From the IMG/VR virus record IMGVR_UViG_3300033149_004340, positions 1 to 38,509 of that record: a stretch of DNA of 38,509 nucleotides; one strand, 5' to 3'. Under the pieces are notes generated by a model, which was not told the origin of the DNA, searched no databases, and worked only from the letters and a program-made list of their open reading frames with translations. Shown piece after piece: positions 26,447 to 34,558 of this stretch. The stretch's first letter is position 1; every line of letters starts with the position of its first letter. The translations under genes were made by a program, and so were the position numbers. The stretch comes from a virus.

Positions 26447-27136
26447 TTCCAGTCCCCAGGCGTCCCAACCCGGCGCCCGTTCGCGAGCGAACAGCTCGAT
26501 CCTAGGAAGGTCCCCCAGGAGAGTCACGATACGGTCCCGAACTTCGTCGGGCTTTTGGCTATGCTTCCGCACAGGAGAGACCACCAATTGACGGACGGCC
26601 TTGTTAATACGACGGGGCCGTCCTTTTACACCTAACAGACACAGTTCTACGTTTGCCCGAGTCCAATATCCCATCCCCACGTGCCACTTACCGTGCTTGG
26701 TCGTCTTGGCCCAGGAGAAGGCGGCCGTCTTGTATTTGAACCCCCAAGATTCCATGACCGAAAAAGCCTCGGGAAGCATCGGCAGCGTTGCCCAAAGGAA
26801 TAGAGCGCAGTCAGGGGCCGCGATAGCTCCGACATCTATACAGGCAATATTGTCGGGGAGCATGGTGGTGTAGTGAGAGTCGGCGCTACGGCCGGTTCCG
26901 GTGTCTCGACACCAGACTTTGAATCTCCACGGAGGGTCGGCGTAGATGATGTCGTATCTACGCCCATCGCGGATAAGTTCTTCAAGGCAAGTTCCAGGCC
27001 AGGAGCGGCCTCTGTCGCCTTGCGGAACGCCGCTATCGCTCCCTCGTTGTCCCCCAGATTCCTCTTCGCCACACCGATGTTGTTCCAGCTCAGGGCGTCG
27101 TCCGGTTTGATCGTGACTACCTTCTCGTGCGCGCAT
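26441..27136 (-). CDS. MT-A70 family DNA adenine methyltransferase
   Basis: The product shows YDIIYADPPW (the DPPW catalytic motif of N6-adenine methyltransferases), then HYTTMLPDNIACIDVGAIA, LFLWATLPMLPEA and a KPDEVRDRIVTLLGD segment, all typical of phage MT-A70 enzymes. It would methylate adenine in DNA, for example to evade restriction. The start is uncertain. The only usable in-frame starts are ATG 27136 (GGAAGGA upstream) and ATG 27151, both inside the upstream glycosyltransferase, so about 65 N-terminal residues would be read from a frame shared with its TPR region. A frameshift joining the two genes is the alternative. Confidence 0.85.
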   Translation of the reverse strand: MRAREGSHDQTGRRPELEQHRCGEEESGGQRGSDSGVPQGDRGRSWPGTCLEELIRDGRRYDIIYADPPWRFKVWCRDTGTGRSADSHYTTMLPDNIACIDVGAIAAPDCALFLWATLPMLPEAFSVMESWGFKYKTAAFSWAKTTKHGKWHVGMGYWTRANVELCLLGVKGRPRRINKAVRQLVVSPVRKHSQKPDEVRDRIVTLLGDLPRIELFARERAPGWDAWGLEL

Positions 27137-28305
27137 AGTGCTTCCTTCCATTCGTTTTGGGCCAGGAAGACCTGTCCCATGTTCGCGTATATCTCCGCTT
27201 CGAAGGGGGGATGCGGCTCAAAGGCCAGCGATTGCCGCCACGCGGTCAAGGCTCGTTGGTAGCCGCCGAACTTGGCGTGCATGTTGCCGATGTGGAAGTA
27301 GGCCACGTAGCCCAGACCGATACAGTTCAGGATATAGTGATGCCCCGCCGGACAGGTTCGCTCCTTCTCTTCGGCATAGAGATAGTGCTCGAAGAGGGTT
27401 ACGACCTCAAGGCTATCCCCGCCGTCTTCCGTTAACAACTCGGCCAGCACGTAGAGAGCGTCGATATAATTCGGATCCTCCGCCAGCGCCGCCCGGCAGT
27501 CGCGGATGGCCGAACGCCGGTCGCCCAGGGCGCGGCACATAATGGCCCGCATGTAGCGTCCCATTTGCTGGATCTCCGAACCGTTGGGGGAATATTCGAT
27601 GGCGCGGGCGGCGTGGACCAGACCGGCATCGAATTCCCGCAGGTTATTCAGACAGACGCAGAGATTGTAATGCTGGAAGCCGTTTGTCGGATCGTCTTCC
27701 AAAGTCTTATAGAGCAACCCCTTGGTCCGCGTCCACTTGCGGCGCATCTCTTCCGGGCTTAGGCCGTAGCCCTTGTGTATGATGCGTATCGGCAAGGTCT
27801 CCGTTCGTCCGGGAGAGTGAAGCTGATTGTGCACGCGGCCGTGATAGAAGTAGTCCTTTCTGTTTCGGAACAGGCGGGGATTGTAAGGTATCCCCCATTG
27901 CGCCCCTCCGTCGAAGGTCAGGTTGATATTCGGACACATGACGACATCGATATCGTTCCGATTGACCGTCTTCCGGATGAGCGCGTGTTGGTCCTTCTCG
28001 ATATACTCATCGGCGTCGAGTATCAGGATCCAGCCTCCGGTCGCGGCCATAAGACTGACGTTCCGGGCTTTCGAGAAGCTGTCTTCCCAAGGCTCGTGAA
28101 TGACCTTGGCGCCGGCGGCCTCGGCTATCTCCACCGTCCGGTCAGTCGAACCGGTATCGACGATTATCATTTCATCGACCAGACCTTGGACGCTTTTCAG
28201 GGCCTCCGGCAGGTCGCGCTCCTCATCGCGGACGATCATGCACAGGCTGATAGTCGGGCGCGGCCGGATTGCTTTACGGGGGCGTTTTCGTTTCGGTTTG
28301 ACCAT
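26836..28305 (-). CDS. GT2 family glycosyltransferase with TPR domain
   Basis: This 489-aa protein starts with a GT-A GT2 domain: TISLCMIVRDEERDLPEAL (18-36), MIIVDTGSTDRTVEIA, and LDADE (96-100) as the DxD-type metal site. Residues about 195-445 are helical TPR repeats (FQHYNLCVCLNNLREFDAGL, ALSWNNIGVAKRNLGDNEGA). SunS-like and other TPR-linked GT2 enzymes modify proteins or polysaccharides; the acceptor here is unknown. AAGGAG precedes the ATG at 28305. The TPR similarity ends near ALKNLSAMG. The last 40 residues are low-complexity and read over the methyltransferase frame, as if the natural stop were lost. Confidence 0.85.
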   Translation of the reverse strand: MVKPKRKRPRKAIRPRPTISLCMIVRDEERDLPEALKSVQGLVDEMIIVDTGSTDRTVEIAEAAGAKVIHEPWEDSFSKARNVSLMAATGGWILILDADEYIEKDQHALIRKTVNRNDIDVVMCPNINLTFDGGAQWGIPYNPRLFRNRKDYFYHGRVHNQLHSPGRTETLPIRIIHKGYGLSPEEMRRKWTRTKGLLYKTLEDDPTNGFQHYNLCVCLNNLREFDAGLVHAARAIEYSPNGSEIQQMGRYMRAIMCRALGDRRSAIRDCRAALAEDPNYIDALYVLAELLTEDGGDSLEVVTLFEHYLYAEEKERTCPAGHHYILNCIGLGYVAYFHIGNMHAKFGGYQRALTAWRQSLAFEPHPPFEAEIYANMGQVFLAQNEWKEALCAHEKVVTIKPDDALSWNNIGVAKRNLGDNEGAIAAFRKATEAAPGLELALKNLSAMGVDTTSSTPTLRGDSKSGVETPEPAVAPTLTTPPCSPTILPV

Positions 28306-28309
28306 GCTT

Positions 28310-29563
28310 TCACTCCTTCGCTTTGATGCTCAGCAACTCTTCCAGGGCTTCCTTTATCGGATAGAACCGTAGGTCTTTCAACTGGTAGGTTCCGTCCTTG
28401 CGCTGGCCGCGACCGGTAATGCGCAGGTGCCCGCCCTGTTCCAGCTGCATAAGGTCTTCGCGTATGGCCTCGGTAGTCAGCTCACCGGCGAACCTGTTCA
28501 GGGCCTCTCGATATGTAAAGCCCTCGATACGGTTCTCATACATCCAGCGAGCGAGCCTTATGATGGTCCGGCCGCGTTCGACCGTAGGCGCTCGCGTGAC
28601 CAGCCCGAGCATTCGGGTCATCGGAACTTCGAGATTGTCCAGCAGGTCCATCGCCATGCCGAAGTGTCCGGGTCCAATGACGAGACTGCGGTCGAGCATC
28701 GCGGCCATGATAATGGAGAGCTTTAGGCCAGTCGTATACTTCCGCCCGAACCAAGGCTGCATGTAGTCCGGACCGATAGGGTTATAGTTCATATACTCGG
28801 ACACGTACTGCTCGTCCGCCTCTTCGGACCACGCCATCTTGCCCCGGAGCTTACACAGTTCCAACAGTTCGGCGACAAGGTGGTCTTGGAGCTTCTTCAA
28901 TTGCGTGGTCATGACTGGGTGCGGAATGCGCCGGCTGTTCCTGTCCTGATAGACGAAAAGTATCCGGGGCAGAAAGCCGCCCGTCATGGCGGTCGAAGGG
29001 GCGACATCGGTAAACCAGTCCGGCGTCGTCCCGCCGAGCAGATTGACGCAGGGCCGTTCGACCACATAGGTTCCGGCTGTCTTGGTATCGGTCCCGAAGG
29101 GATCGCCGTCATAGAACTTAATCAGATCCTCGAAGAAGCCGGACCTATAGGCGTCGCGGTTCAGACAGGCCCCGAGTTCGTCCGCGTGGACGGTTACCGG
29201 GGCCGAGCCTAATTCCGCCTCGACCTCGTGGAGCCGTTGGATGAACGCTTCCTTGGTCAAGCGCTTAAGATACAGCATAAACGGCGGACGCTTTCCTTGG
29301 AACCTCTCTTCGAGTCTCTGCAAGAGACGTTGACCGATTCGAATGGCGGATGACTTACGGCATAGAGCCGAGCCCGCGACCAAGACAACGTAGAGATTCG
29401 GAAACAGCGCCCCGTCGCCCCAGGGCAACCATACGCGGCGCCCCAGGACCGATGCCAGGACCGAGATGCCCGTCCACAGGTGGAATATTTTCGGACTCTC
29501 GGCAAGTTCTTGAGCGTAGTTGAGATATCCTTCCAGCCAATTCGCATACGGTCTTTCGCTCAC
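28310..29563 (-). CDS. DUF3987-like P-loop ATPase (primase/helicase-related)
   Basis: This 417-aa protein has WTGISVLASVLGRRVWL (30-46), an atypical P-loop GSALCRKS (64-71, with Arg-Lys instead of Gly-Lys, as in other DUF3987 proteins) and a Walker-B-like VTVHADELG (124-131). The C-terminus has a winged-helix-like region (about 340-400). DUF3987 proteins in phages often stand in for the replicative helicase/primase. The location next to the DNA polymerase fits. The GTG start at 29563 lies just past the stop of the upstream zinc-ribbon gene, with GAGGA upstream. Confidence 0.8.
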   Translation of the reverse strand: MSERPYANWLEGYLNYAQELAESPKIFHLWTGISVLASVLGRRVWLPWGDGALFPNLYVVLVAGSALCRKSSAIRIGQRLLQRLEERFQGKRPPFMLYLKRLTKEAFIQRLHEVEAELGSAPVTVHADELGACLNRDAYRSGFFEDLIKFYDGDPFGTDTKTAGTYVVERPCVNLLGGTTPDWFTDVAPSTAMTGGFLPRILFVYQDRNSRRIPHPVMTTQLKKLQDHLVAELLELCKLRGKMAWSEEADEQYVSEYMNYNPIGPDYMQPWFGRKYTTGLKLSIIMAAMLDRSLVIGPGHFGMAMDLLDNLEVPMTRMLGLVTRAPTVERGRTIIRLARWMYENRIEGFTYREALNRFAGELTTEAIREDLMQLEQGGHLRITGRGQRKDGTYQLKDLRFYPIKEALEELLSIKAKE

Positions 29564-29565
29564 GT

Positions 29566-30063
29566 TTATCCATCCTCACGCGTCTCCGTTTTCGCTGTTT
29601 TCTTGACAGGGCGGACGACTTCACGAACGGCCAACAGGTCGGTGCGTTCCGCCGGCACCATGTTACCTTCGTCATCGCGACAGGTTCGACAGTAGAGGCG
29701 CAGTCTACCGGGAACTTCGTCACGAGCCAGCCGTTCGGTAATGGCGACGCCGCGCCGAATGGTGTATTCCTTCTCTACCGTTTCGACGATACGCTTAACT
29801 GTCCCGTCGTCCTCGGTCTCGTGTCGGACCTTATCAACGAATCGCGTGAACCGCTGGCGTCCGCAATAGGGACACCGCAGGTTGGCGATGTGTGGATAGT
29901 CGCGGATCGGCAGCATGACCAGACGATCCTGGTCGAGCGCCGGTTCGACAGGCGGACGGTCCGGTTCCGGGGGCTTATGCCCTTCCGGAATATAAGTTCC
30001 GACAGCTTCCACACTGACAATCTCTTCTCTTCCTTTAGGCAGTCTGGGTTTTTTGGGGGACAT
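29566..30063 (-). CDS. Zinc-ribbon protein, 165 aa
   Basis: GAAGGAG precedes the ATG at 30063. A Pro-rich N-terminus is followed by CPYC (about residue 64) and CRTC (about residue 125), which together can bind one zinc. A charged middle has KEYTIRRGVAITERLARDE and the tail is Lys/Arg-rich. It lies between the polymerase and the DUF3987 ATPase, so a replication or single-strand DNA role is possible. No known family is recognised. Confidence 0.65.
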   Translation of the reverse strand: MSPKKPRLPKGREEIVSVEAVGTYIPEGHKPPEPDRPPVEPALDQDRLVMLPIRDYPHIANLRCPYCGRQRFTRFVDKVRHETEDDGTVKRIVETVEKEYTIRRGVAITERLARDEVPGRLRLYCRTCRDDEGNMVPAERTDLLAVREVVRPVKKTAKTETREDG

Positions 30064-30117
30064 CTCGTTTTCTCCTTCGCTGTTAGGGATGATCCCCTCT
30101 CTTGGGCGAATATCGTT

Positions 30118-32622
30118 TCACTTACATTCTTTCCAGTTGCGGCCCCAAGCGATCTCGACGGGTATCGTTATCTCGTGCCGACCGATCCTCATGGGGCGCT
30201 CCATGTAGCCGCGAATGGTGGGCTCGTATTCTTCTTCTTTCCCCTCGGGAACCTGACCTACGATGGCATCATGGACCTGTAGGAGCAGCTGGACATCGGT
30301 CTTTTTGAACAGGTCGATCAGCGCTTGGCCGATGACCCAACAAACCACGTCTTGGGGGATAAAGCTCAGTGCTTTCCTTACATCATGGCCGGAGATGAAA
30401 GGCCCGTGCGGTCGAATAAGTAGACGTCTCCTGGTGGGAGAACGGATAGCACGTCGCTGTTTAACCACTCGTTCAACCGTCCTTTGCCAAAGGACAATCT
30501 TGTGGTAGATCGTTTTGAAGCGAGCAAGGAGGAGCTTGCAGTCGGCTTCGCTGATGTCGCGTGCGTAATCGTCTTCAAGGATAAGATTACGAAGTGTCCG
30601 AGGCCCCATTCCGTAATTGAAACCGTGGCCCGCTCTTTTGGCGAGGTAGCGTTGATCAGGTGTGACGTCTTCCTCAGCAACCCCGAAAAGGCGGGCCGCG
30701 TTATACGTATGTATGTCAACGTTAGCACGAAGTTTCTCCAAAAGGTTAGTGTCGTCGGCTAGGGCGGCGACGACCCAGGTTTCGGCGCGTTCCAGGTCGG
30801 CCTGGAACATGATCATTCCAGGATCGGCTATGAACATGGCCCGCTCCTCCGGCGAGCGGTTTTGGAGATTGGTCCCGCTGCCGTCGAAGGACTTGCGCGA
30901 GGCCAACCGGCCCGTATCCGTGCCGTGGATACGGTAAGAGCAACGGCATCGGCCGTCGGCATCGGTAGCGACCTGTAGGGCTTTCGAATAGAAGTTCTGT
31001 AGCTCGTTTACCTTTCGGAAAGCCTCAAGGAGAGGCGGTATCTTCCCGTGGCGGCGTTGGAAATGTCGAAGCAGACGGATGACCGCCTCTTCATCGACCG
31101 AGGCCCGCCCGGTTTTCTCCGTCCGCTTCTGGACGGGCCAGCCGAGGTCTTCGTGGAACAGCCGAGCGACCTGCTGTTGACTGCCCCAGTTGATGGAGAT
31201 TTCCTTCGCCAATGCGCGGGCTTTGCCGATAGCGCGGCCCTTGAACGGCGGGGAAAAGAATTCATCCCAAATCGAACCGGCCCGTGAAGCGATTTCCGGA
31301 GCCGCGAGACAGGAAAGATAATGAGATAATCTATTAATCTCTTTAGTCGTTTCCCGTTTCATAGCGGAACGCTTTCGGATGTCGATCTTAATCCCGCGTT
31401 TCTGCATCGCCAGCAGAGGTTCGGGAAGCTTCATTACGTAGTTGAAGAATAAATCGCTGAGGCCGGCGCGCTCAAGCTCGGCCTCTAACTTTTGAGCGAT
31501 CTCCCAGGTGGCAAGGCAGTCGGTGGCGTTATATCGCCAGAGCCGGTCGATACTGTCGATCTCAAGAGCGGCGGAATCATCCTCATCTTCCTTGGCGTCG
31601 CGCCATTTTATCTGATCCTTGAAATATGGTCTTGACGTATACAGGGAAGCCAGAAACCCGAGATCGTGAGCGGACGCCGAATCGAGCGTATGATGGGCCA
31701 GCATGGTATCGAGGTAGAAGTCTGCACATCCGATTCCGAGCTTGCCGAGATACCATAGGTCGAAGCTGGCGTTTTGTCCGACGAAGCGGCGGCGGGAAGA
31801 GAAAAATCGTTTCAAGTTGGACAATAGGGCCAGCTCTTCCTCCAAGGTCCAATACGACTCTAGGAGATCGCCAACTTGTCGCACGAAAGGGATTACGAGT
31901 GCATTGTGGATACCATCCGCTATCCCTAAACACGCGACGGTCCTCCCGATACGCTCGATGTCGAAGGCTATGACTTCTCCGGCCGTATTTAGCCATTCCA
32001 TCGTCTCCTTGAAGGTCGGATTGATTAGGATTCGGTCCTCTTCTTCGTATGTGATCGGGATGCCCCGAAGCGCCTCGGCGACCGTTTTAAGATCATGGAG
32101 CGCGAGGCCGTAGTTTCGGGGCGACCTTCCGGGCAGTAGATTAGCCGGATGGAAGGTAGGTATAACGGTGCATTCCCGTCCTCCGATTTCCACTCGATAA
32201 ATTGAACCGCGTAGCTTGGTGATACCACGCTTTCCAAGAAGCGCACTAATAGCTTCGTTTCCGAGGGGGACAACGATCTCAGGTTCGACAGAAGCAAGTT
32301 CATCGAAAAGCTCTTGCTTGGACCATTGGAGGATCGTAGGCGCGTGTCTGCGGAAGAGATCGAAGTCATTATCCGGCGGGCGATACTTGACAACGTTGGT
32401 GAGATAAGGGAGTCGGGTGATTCCCGCATCGCCCAGGATTCTATTGAGCAACTTACCGGCGCGGCCAACAAAGGGACGGCCTCTTTCTTCTTCTTCTTCA
32501 CCAGGGGCTTCTCCTATTAAGACCAACCGGGCCTTCGAAGGACCGGAGGGTCCGACGTAGGGAAAGCCGGCGGCCTCCATTTCGGGTATGCGGCCGGGAT
32601 CCTTGAATTCAGACTGTCCCAT
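30118..32622 (-). CDS. Uracil-DNA-glycosylase-like / 3'-5' exonuclease / family A DNA polymerase fusion
   Basis: This 834-aa protein is the replicative polymerase. The ATG at 32622 follows GGGAAGGAG; the ATG 12 codons earlier lacks a ribosome binding site. Residues about 30-185 are a UDG-superfamily domain (GEAPGEEEEERGRPFVGRAG, then FHPANLLPG). Residues about 215-390 are a DnaQ-like exonuclease with Asp221/Glu223, Asp288 and Asp368. The family A polymerase (about 400-834) has Asp609/Glu614 (motif A), the O-helix with Lys662, His666 and Tyr670 (motif B) and VHD with Asp785 (motif C). No cysteine occurs before residue 151, so the Fe-S cluster of family 4 glycosylases is absent. Confidence 0.92.
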   Translation of the reverse strand: MGQSEFKDPGRIPEMEAAGFPYVGPSGPSKARLVLIGEAPGEEEEERGRPFVGRAGKLLNRILGDAGITRLPYLTNVVKYRPPDNDFDLFRRHAPTILQWSKQELFDELASVEPEIVVPLGNEAISALLGKRGITKLRGSIYRVEIGGRECTVIPTFHPANLLPGRSPRNYGLALHDLKTVAEALRGIPITYEEEDRILINPTFKETMEWLNTAGEVIAFDIERIGRTVACLGIADGIHNALVIPFVRQVGDLLESYWTLEEELALLSNLKRFFSSRRRFVGQNASFDLWYLGKLGIGCADFYLDTMLAHHTLDSASAHDLGFLASLYTSRPYFKDQIKWRDAKEDEDDSAALEIDSIDRLWRYNATDCLATWEIAQKLEAELERAGLSDLFFNYVMKLPEPLLAMQKRGIKIDIRKRSAMKRETTKEINRLSHYLSCLAAPEIASRAGSIWDEFFSPPFKGRAIGKARALAKEISINWGSQQQVARLFHEDLGWPVQKRTEKTGRASVDEEAVIRLLRHFQRRHGKIPPLLEAFRKVNELQNFYSKALQVATDADGRCRCSYRIHGTDTGRLASRKSFDGSGTNLQNRSPEERAMFIADPGMIMFQADLERAETWVVAALADDTNLLEKLRANVDIHTYNAARLFGVAEEDVTPDQRYLAKRAGHGFNYGMGPRTLRNLILEDDYARDISEADCKLLLARFKTIYHKIVLWQRTVERVVKQRRAIRSPTRRRLLIRPHGPFISGHDVRKALSFIPQDVVCWVIGQALIDLFKKTDVQLLLQVHDAIVGQVPEGKEEEYEPTIRGYMERPMRIGRHEITIPVEIAWGRNWKECK

Positions 32623-32944
32623 CGGGGATCTCCTTCCCGGTGCCTTGGCAGTCTTCATGATATCCAGGGTGATATTTTGCTATCTCCCCATTATATGGCA
32701 CTCCTTCTACAGCGTCGTCTAATCCACGATTGAACCAAAATATACTCATTTTATTTTCCTCACACGTCGGGCACACCTTTTCCTTTATCGGCCGCCCGCA
32801 TTGGTAGCAATACGTCGCGTCCTGGGACATCCAGCGGTCGCCTTCATCGGCATCGAAAAAATAGATGACAACGAATTGCGCTCCACAGTGAGGGCATTCG
32901 TTATAGGGGAACTCTCTAGGGAAAAGAAGTGTCGCTTTTTTCAT
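32609..32944 (-). CDS. Cysteine-rich zinc protein with DnaJ-type C-terminal knuckle, 111 aa
   Basis: Two rubredoxin-like pairs, CPHC and CYQC (17-20 and 46-49), form one zinc site. A third pair CPTC (58-61) and a C-terminal HEDCQGTGKE resemble a DnaJ-type CxxCxGxG knuckle with one Cys replaced by His. The ATG at 32944 overlaps the upstream stop (ATGA). The codons of its C-terminal TGKE also provide the ribosome binding site for the DNA polymerase, whose ATG lies inside its end. Function unknown; the zinc sites suggest a nucleic-acid or protein-interaction role. Confidence 0.7.
   Translation of the reverse strand: MKKATLLFPREFPYNECPHCGAQFVVIYFFDADEGDRWMSQDATYCYQCGRPIKEKVCPTCEENKMSIFWFNRGLDDAVEGVPYNGEIAKYHPGYHEDCQGTGKEIPDGTV
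32620..32641 (-). promoter_or_regulatory. Shine-Dalgarno and start of the DNA polymerase embedded in the upstream CDS end
   Basis: On the minus strand the element reads ACCGGGAAGGAG, then ATC, then CCCGATG. It encodes TGKEIPD in the upstream gene and gives GGAAGGAG plus the ATG of the polymerase. An almost identical element lies at 35947-35968. Confidence 0.7.
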
Positions 32945-33195
32945 TCGGCTGTCTCCTCCAAAGGGAAGAAATACTCGTCTCCTTCTTCTGCATAGCCCTC
33001 TTCTATCATCTCAGCCGTCACCGGACATTTGCGCGCAGGTCTACAATCGCCTGAGTAGTCGTGGCACGGCATTAGGTCGTTCACGGGACACCCGCATCCG
33101 CAGTCGGGGTTGCATAGCCCGTCTGCTCCCATCTTTTCTAACATCTCCTGGACCATTCTAAATACGGTCATAGGGTCTCGCCTATCTCTCGACAT
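32941..33195 (-). CDS. Cysteine-rich small protein, 84 aa
   Basis: The middle carries a compact cysteine cluster, CNPDCGCGCPVNDLMPC followed by C...C (about 28-57), with no CxxCxGxG. The same CPV-DL-PC arrangement occurs in small proteins of other phages as I remember them, but no function is known. The ATG at 33195 lies 14 bp inside the end of the upstream 110-aa gene, and the stop overlaps the next start (ATGA). It may bind zinc or iron. Confidence 0.6.
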   Translation of the reverse strand: MSRDRRDPMTVFRMVQEMLEKMGADGLCNPDCGCGCPVNDLMPCHDYSGDCRPARKCPVTAEMIEEGYAEEGDEYFFPLEETAE

Positions 33196-33514
33196 CTATC
33201 CCCTTTCCCGGCCAGCCGCGTGCAGCCGATACCTCAAGCATCATGTATACAAGGTCTTCGAGCTTCTTCAGCGCATAGTGCGGATTGTCCTTGGTCATCT
33301 TCAAGGGAATCCCGCCTACGCACTCGGCCCAATCCTCGGTCGCGTGGACGAACCAGACCTCGAACGAAAAGGACCACGGGTTGTAATAAACGCCGCATTC
33401 CGTTACGTTTTCTATATTCGTGAGCTGTTTATCCTTCCTGATTCCGTCGAAGAACGTCTCGGGATCTTGAAGGATATCCAAAGTGAAGACACGGTTTGGC
33501 CCTCCGTTAGTCAT
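33182..33514 (-). CDS. Hypothetical protein, 110 aa
   Basis: The ATG at 33514 has GGAGAGGAG upstream and overlaps the dehydrogenase stop by 8 bp. An upstream in-frame start, 13 codons earlier, was rejected. The product has a mixed alpha/beta look (FTLDILQDPETFFDGIRK, then a Trp-rich YYNPWSFSFEVWFV) and no cysteine pairs. No family is recognised. It belongs to the sugar/cysteine-rich operon by overlap. Confidence 0.6.
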   Translation of the reverse strand: MTNGGPNRVFTLDILQDPETFFDGIRKDKQLTNIENVTECGVYYNPWSFSFEVWFVHATEDWAECVGGIPLKMTKDNPHYALKKLEDLVYMMLEVSAARGWPGKGIDVER

Positions 33515-34349
33515 GACAGCTCCTCTCCTGTGCCAGGGACAGAATACGGACAACTCGCTCGCCCTCGCCGCCGTTGGTTATCGGGGCGCGGTCGTTCTCA
33601 ATACACTCGATAAAGTGTCTCATTTCCTGTTTCAGGGGCTCTGGATCCTCGGCCGGCACGTAGTCATTGAACTCGTATGTCCGTCCGTTCTCTCCATAAG
33701 TATTGACTGTAAAGGTTCGCTTGGGCGGGCTGTAATTGTGCCCGAACTCGATACGGGCGCTGACGGCGCGGACGGGCCATTCGAGTTCGATATACCCCAG
33801 GGAGTGGGACGTTCGACACCGGATGACGGATGGTTCCTCGCGCATAAAACCGAGGACCATCGATACGTCATGGGGGGCGAGGCGCCATAGGGCGCTCTCC
33901 TGGTAGTGAGGCTCCTGGTTCTTGATTCGGACGGCGCGGATATGCCGTATTTCTCTAGGGTCTATCTCTTCCTTGAGCCGTTGGAAGCCGGCGTGATAGT
34001 GCATAATGTGACCGACCATGAGGACTCTCCGATGGTCGAGAGAGAGACGGTGAAGATCCTGCGCTTCCCGCCGGTTCATGCACATGGGCTTCTCTACGAA
34101 GACGTGCTTACCTGCCTGTAAAGCTTGAGCGGCAAGACTGTAATGGAACTCGGAAGGGGTGGCTATGGCGACGGCATCTATGTCGTCGGCGCACTTCACC
34201 AAATAGTCGGCCCCCGGTAATTGATAGACTCCCCGGAGGGATTCTTTCGATATTCTCGGGTCTACGATTGCCTTGAGCACACCGAGTTCACTCAGCACTC
34301 GCGCGATGTTCTTGCCCCAACGTCCGCAACCAATTAATGCCGTTTTCAT
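33507..34349 (-). CDS. wlbA-like: Gfo/Idh/MocA dehydrogenase, WlbA/WbpB-like
   Basis: This 280-aa protein has the NAD-binding motif GCGRWG (7-12) and the catalytic EKP (Lys87). The opening GCGRWGKNIARVLSELG strongly resembles WlbA/WbpB, which oxidise UDP-GlcNAcA at C3 so that an aminotransferase can add the 3-amino group. It is short of the usual 310-350 residues, with a compact C-terminal beta domain. Its ATG overlaps the stop of a mini beta-helix gene. The aminotransferase (38.2 kb) and WbpD-like acetyltransferase (4.0 kb) complete the pathway. Confidence 0.85.
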   Translation of the reverse strand: MKTALIGCGRWGKNIARVLSELGVLKAIVDPRISKESLRGVYQLPGADYLVKCADDIDAVAIATPSEFHYSLAAQALQAGKHVFVEKPMCMNRREAQDLHRLSLDHRRVLMVGHIMHYHAGFQRLKEEIDPREIRHIRAVRIKNQEPHYQESALWRLAPHDVSMVLGFMREEPSVIRCRTSHSLGYIELEWPVRAVSARIEFGHNYSPPKRTFTVNTYGENGRTYEFNDYVPAEDPEPLKQEMRHFIECIENDRAPITNGGEGERVVRILSLAQERSCHD

Positions 34350-34558
34350 TAAACCTTCCTTCCTCGGATGGTTGCCCGGTCCGGTATCTCAGTATTGTCG
34401 GGAACGACGACGAAGGGACCGATAAAGACACCCGATCCGATGGTGCAGTTACGCCCTATCTTGGCGGTTTTCTCTACGTGGGTCCAAGGCCCTATGATTG
34501 TGTCCTCGCCAACGTCGTCCGTTTCTACGATAGCCGTGGGATGGATCCGAGCACCCAT
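34349..34558 (-). CDS. Mini left-handed beta-helix protein, 69 aa (WbpD-like N-terminal fragment)
   Basis: The whole protein is hexapeptide coils (IHPTAIVETDDVGEDTIIG, TAKIGRNCTIGSGVFIG). It resembles the start of the 170-aa WbpD-like protein at 4033 but lacks the catalytic coils, the FTNV segment and the C-terminal helix. It keeps an intact start, follows the XRE stop directly (TAGATG) and overlaps the dehydrogenase start. It could be a remnant acetyltransferase whose function was taken over by the plus-strand gene, or a stand-alone partner. Acetyltransferase activity is unlikely. Confidence 0.7.
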   Translation of the reverse strand: MGARIHPTAIVETDDVGEDTIIGPWTHVEKTAKIGRNCTIGSGVFIGPFVVVPDNTEIPDRATIRGRKV

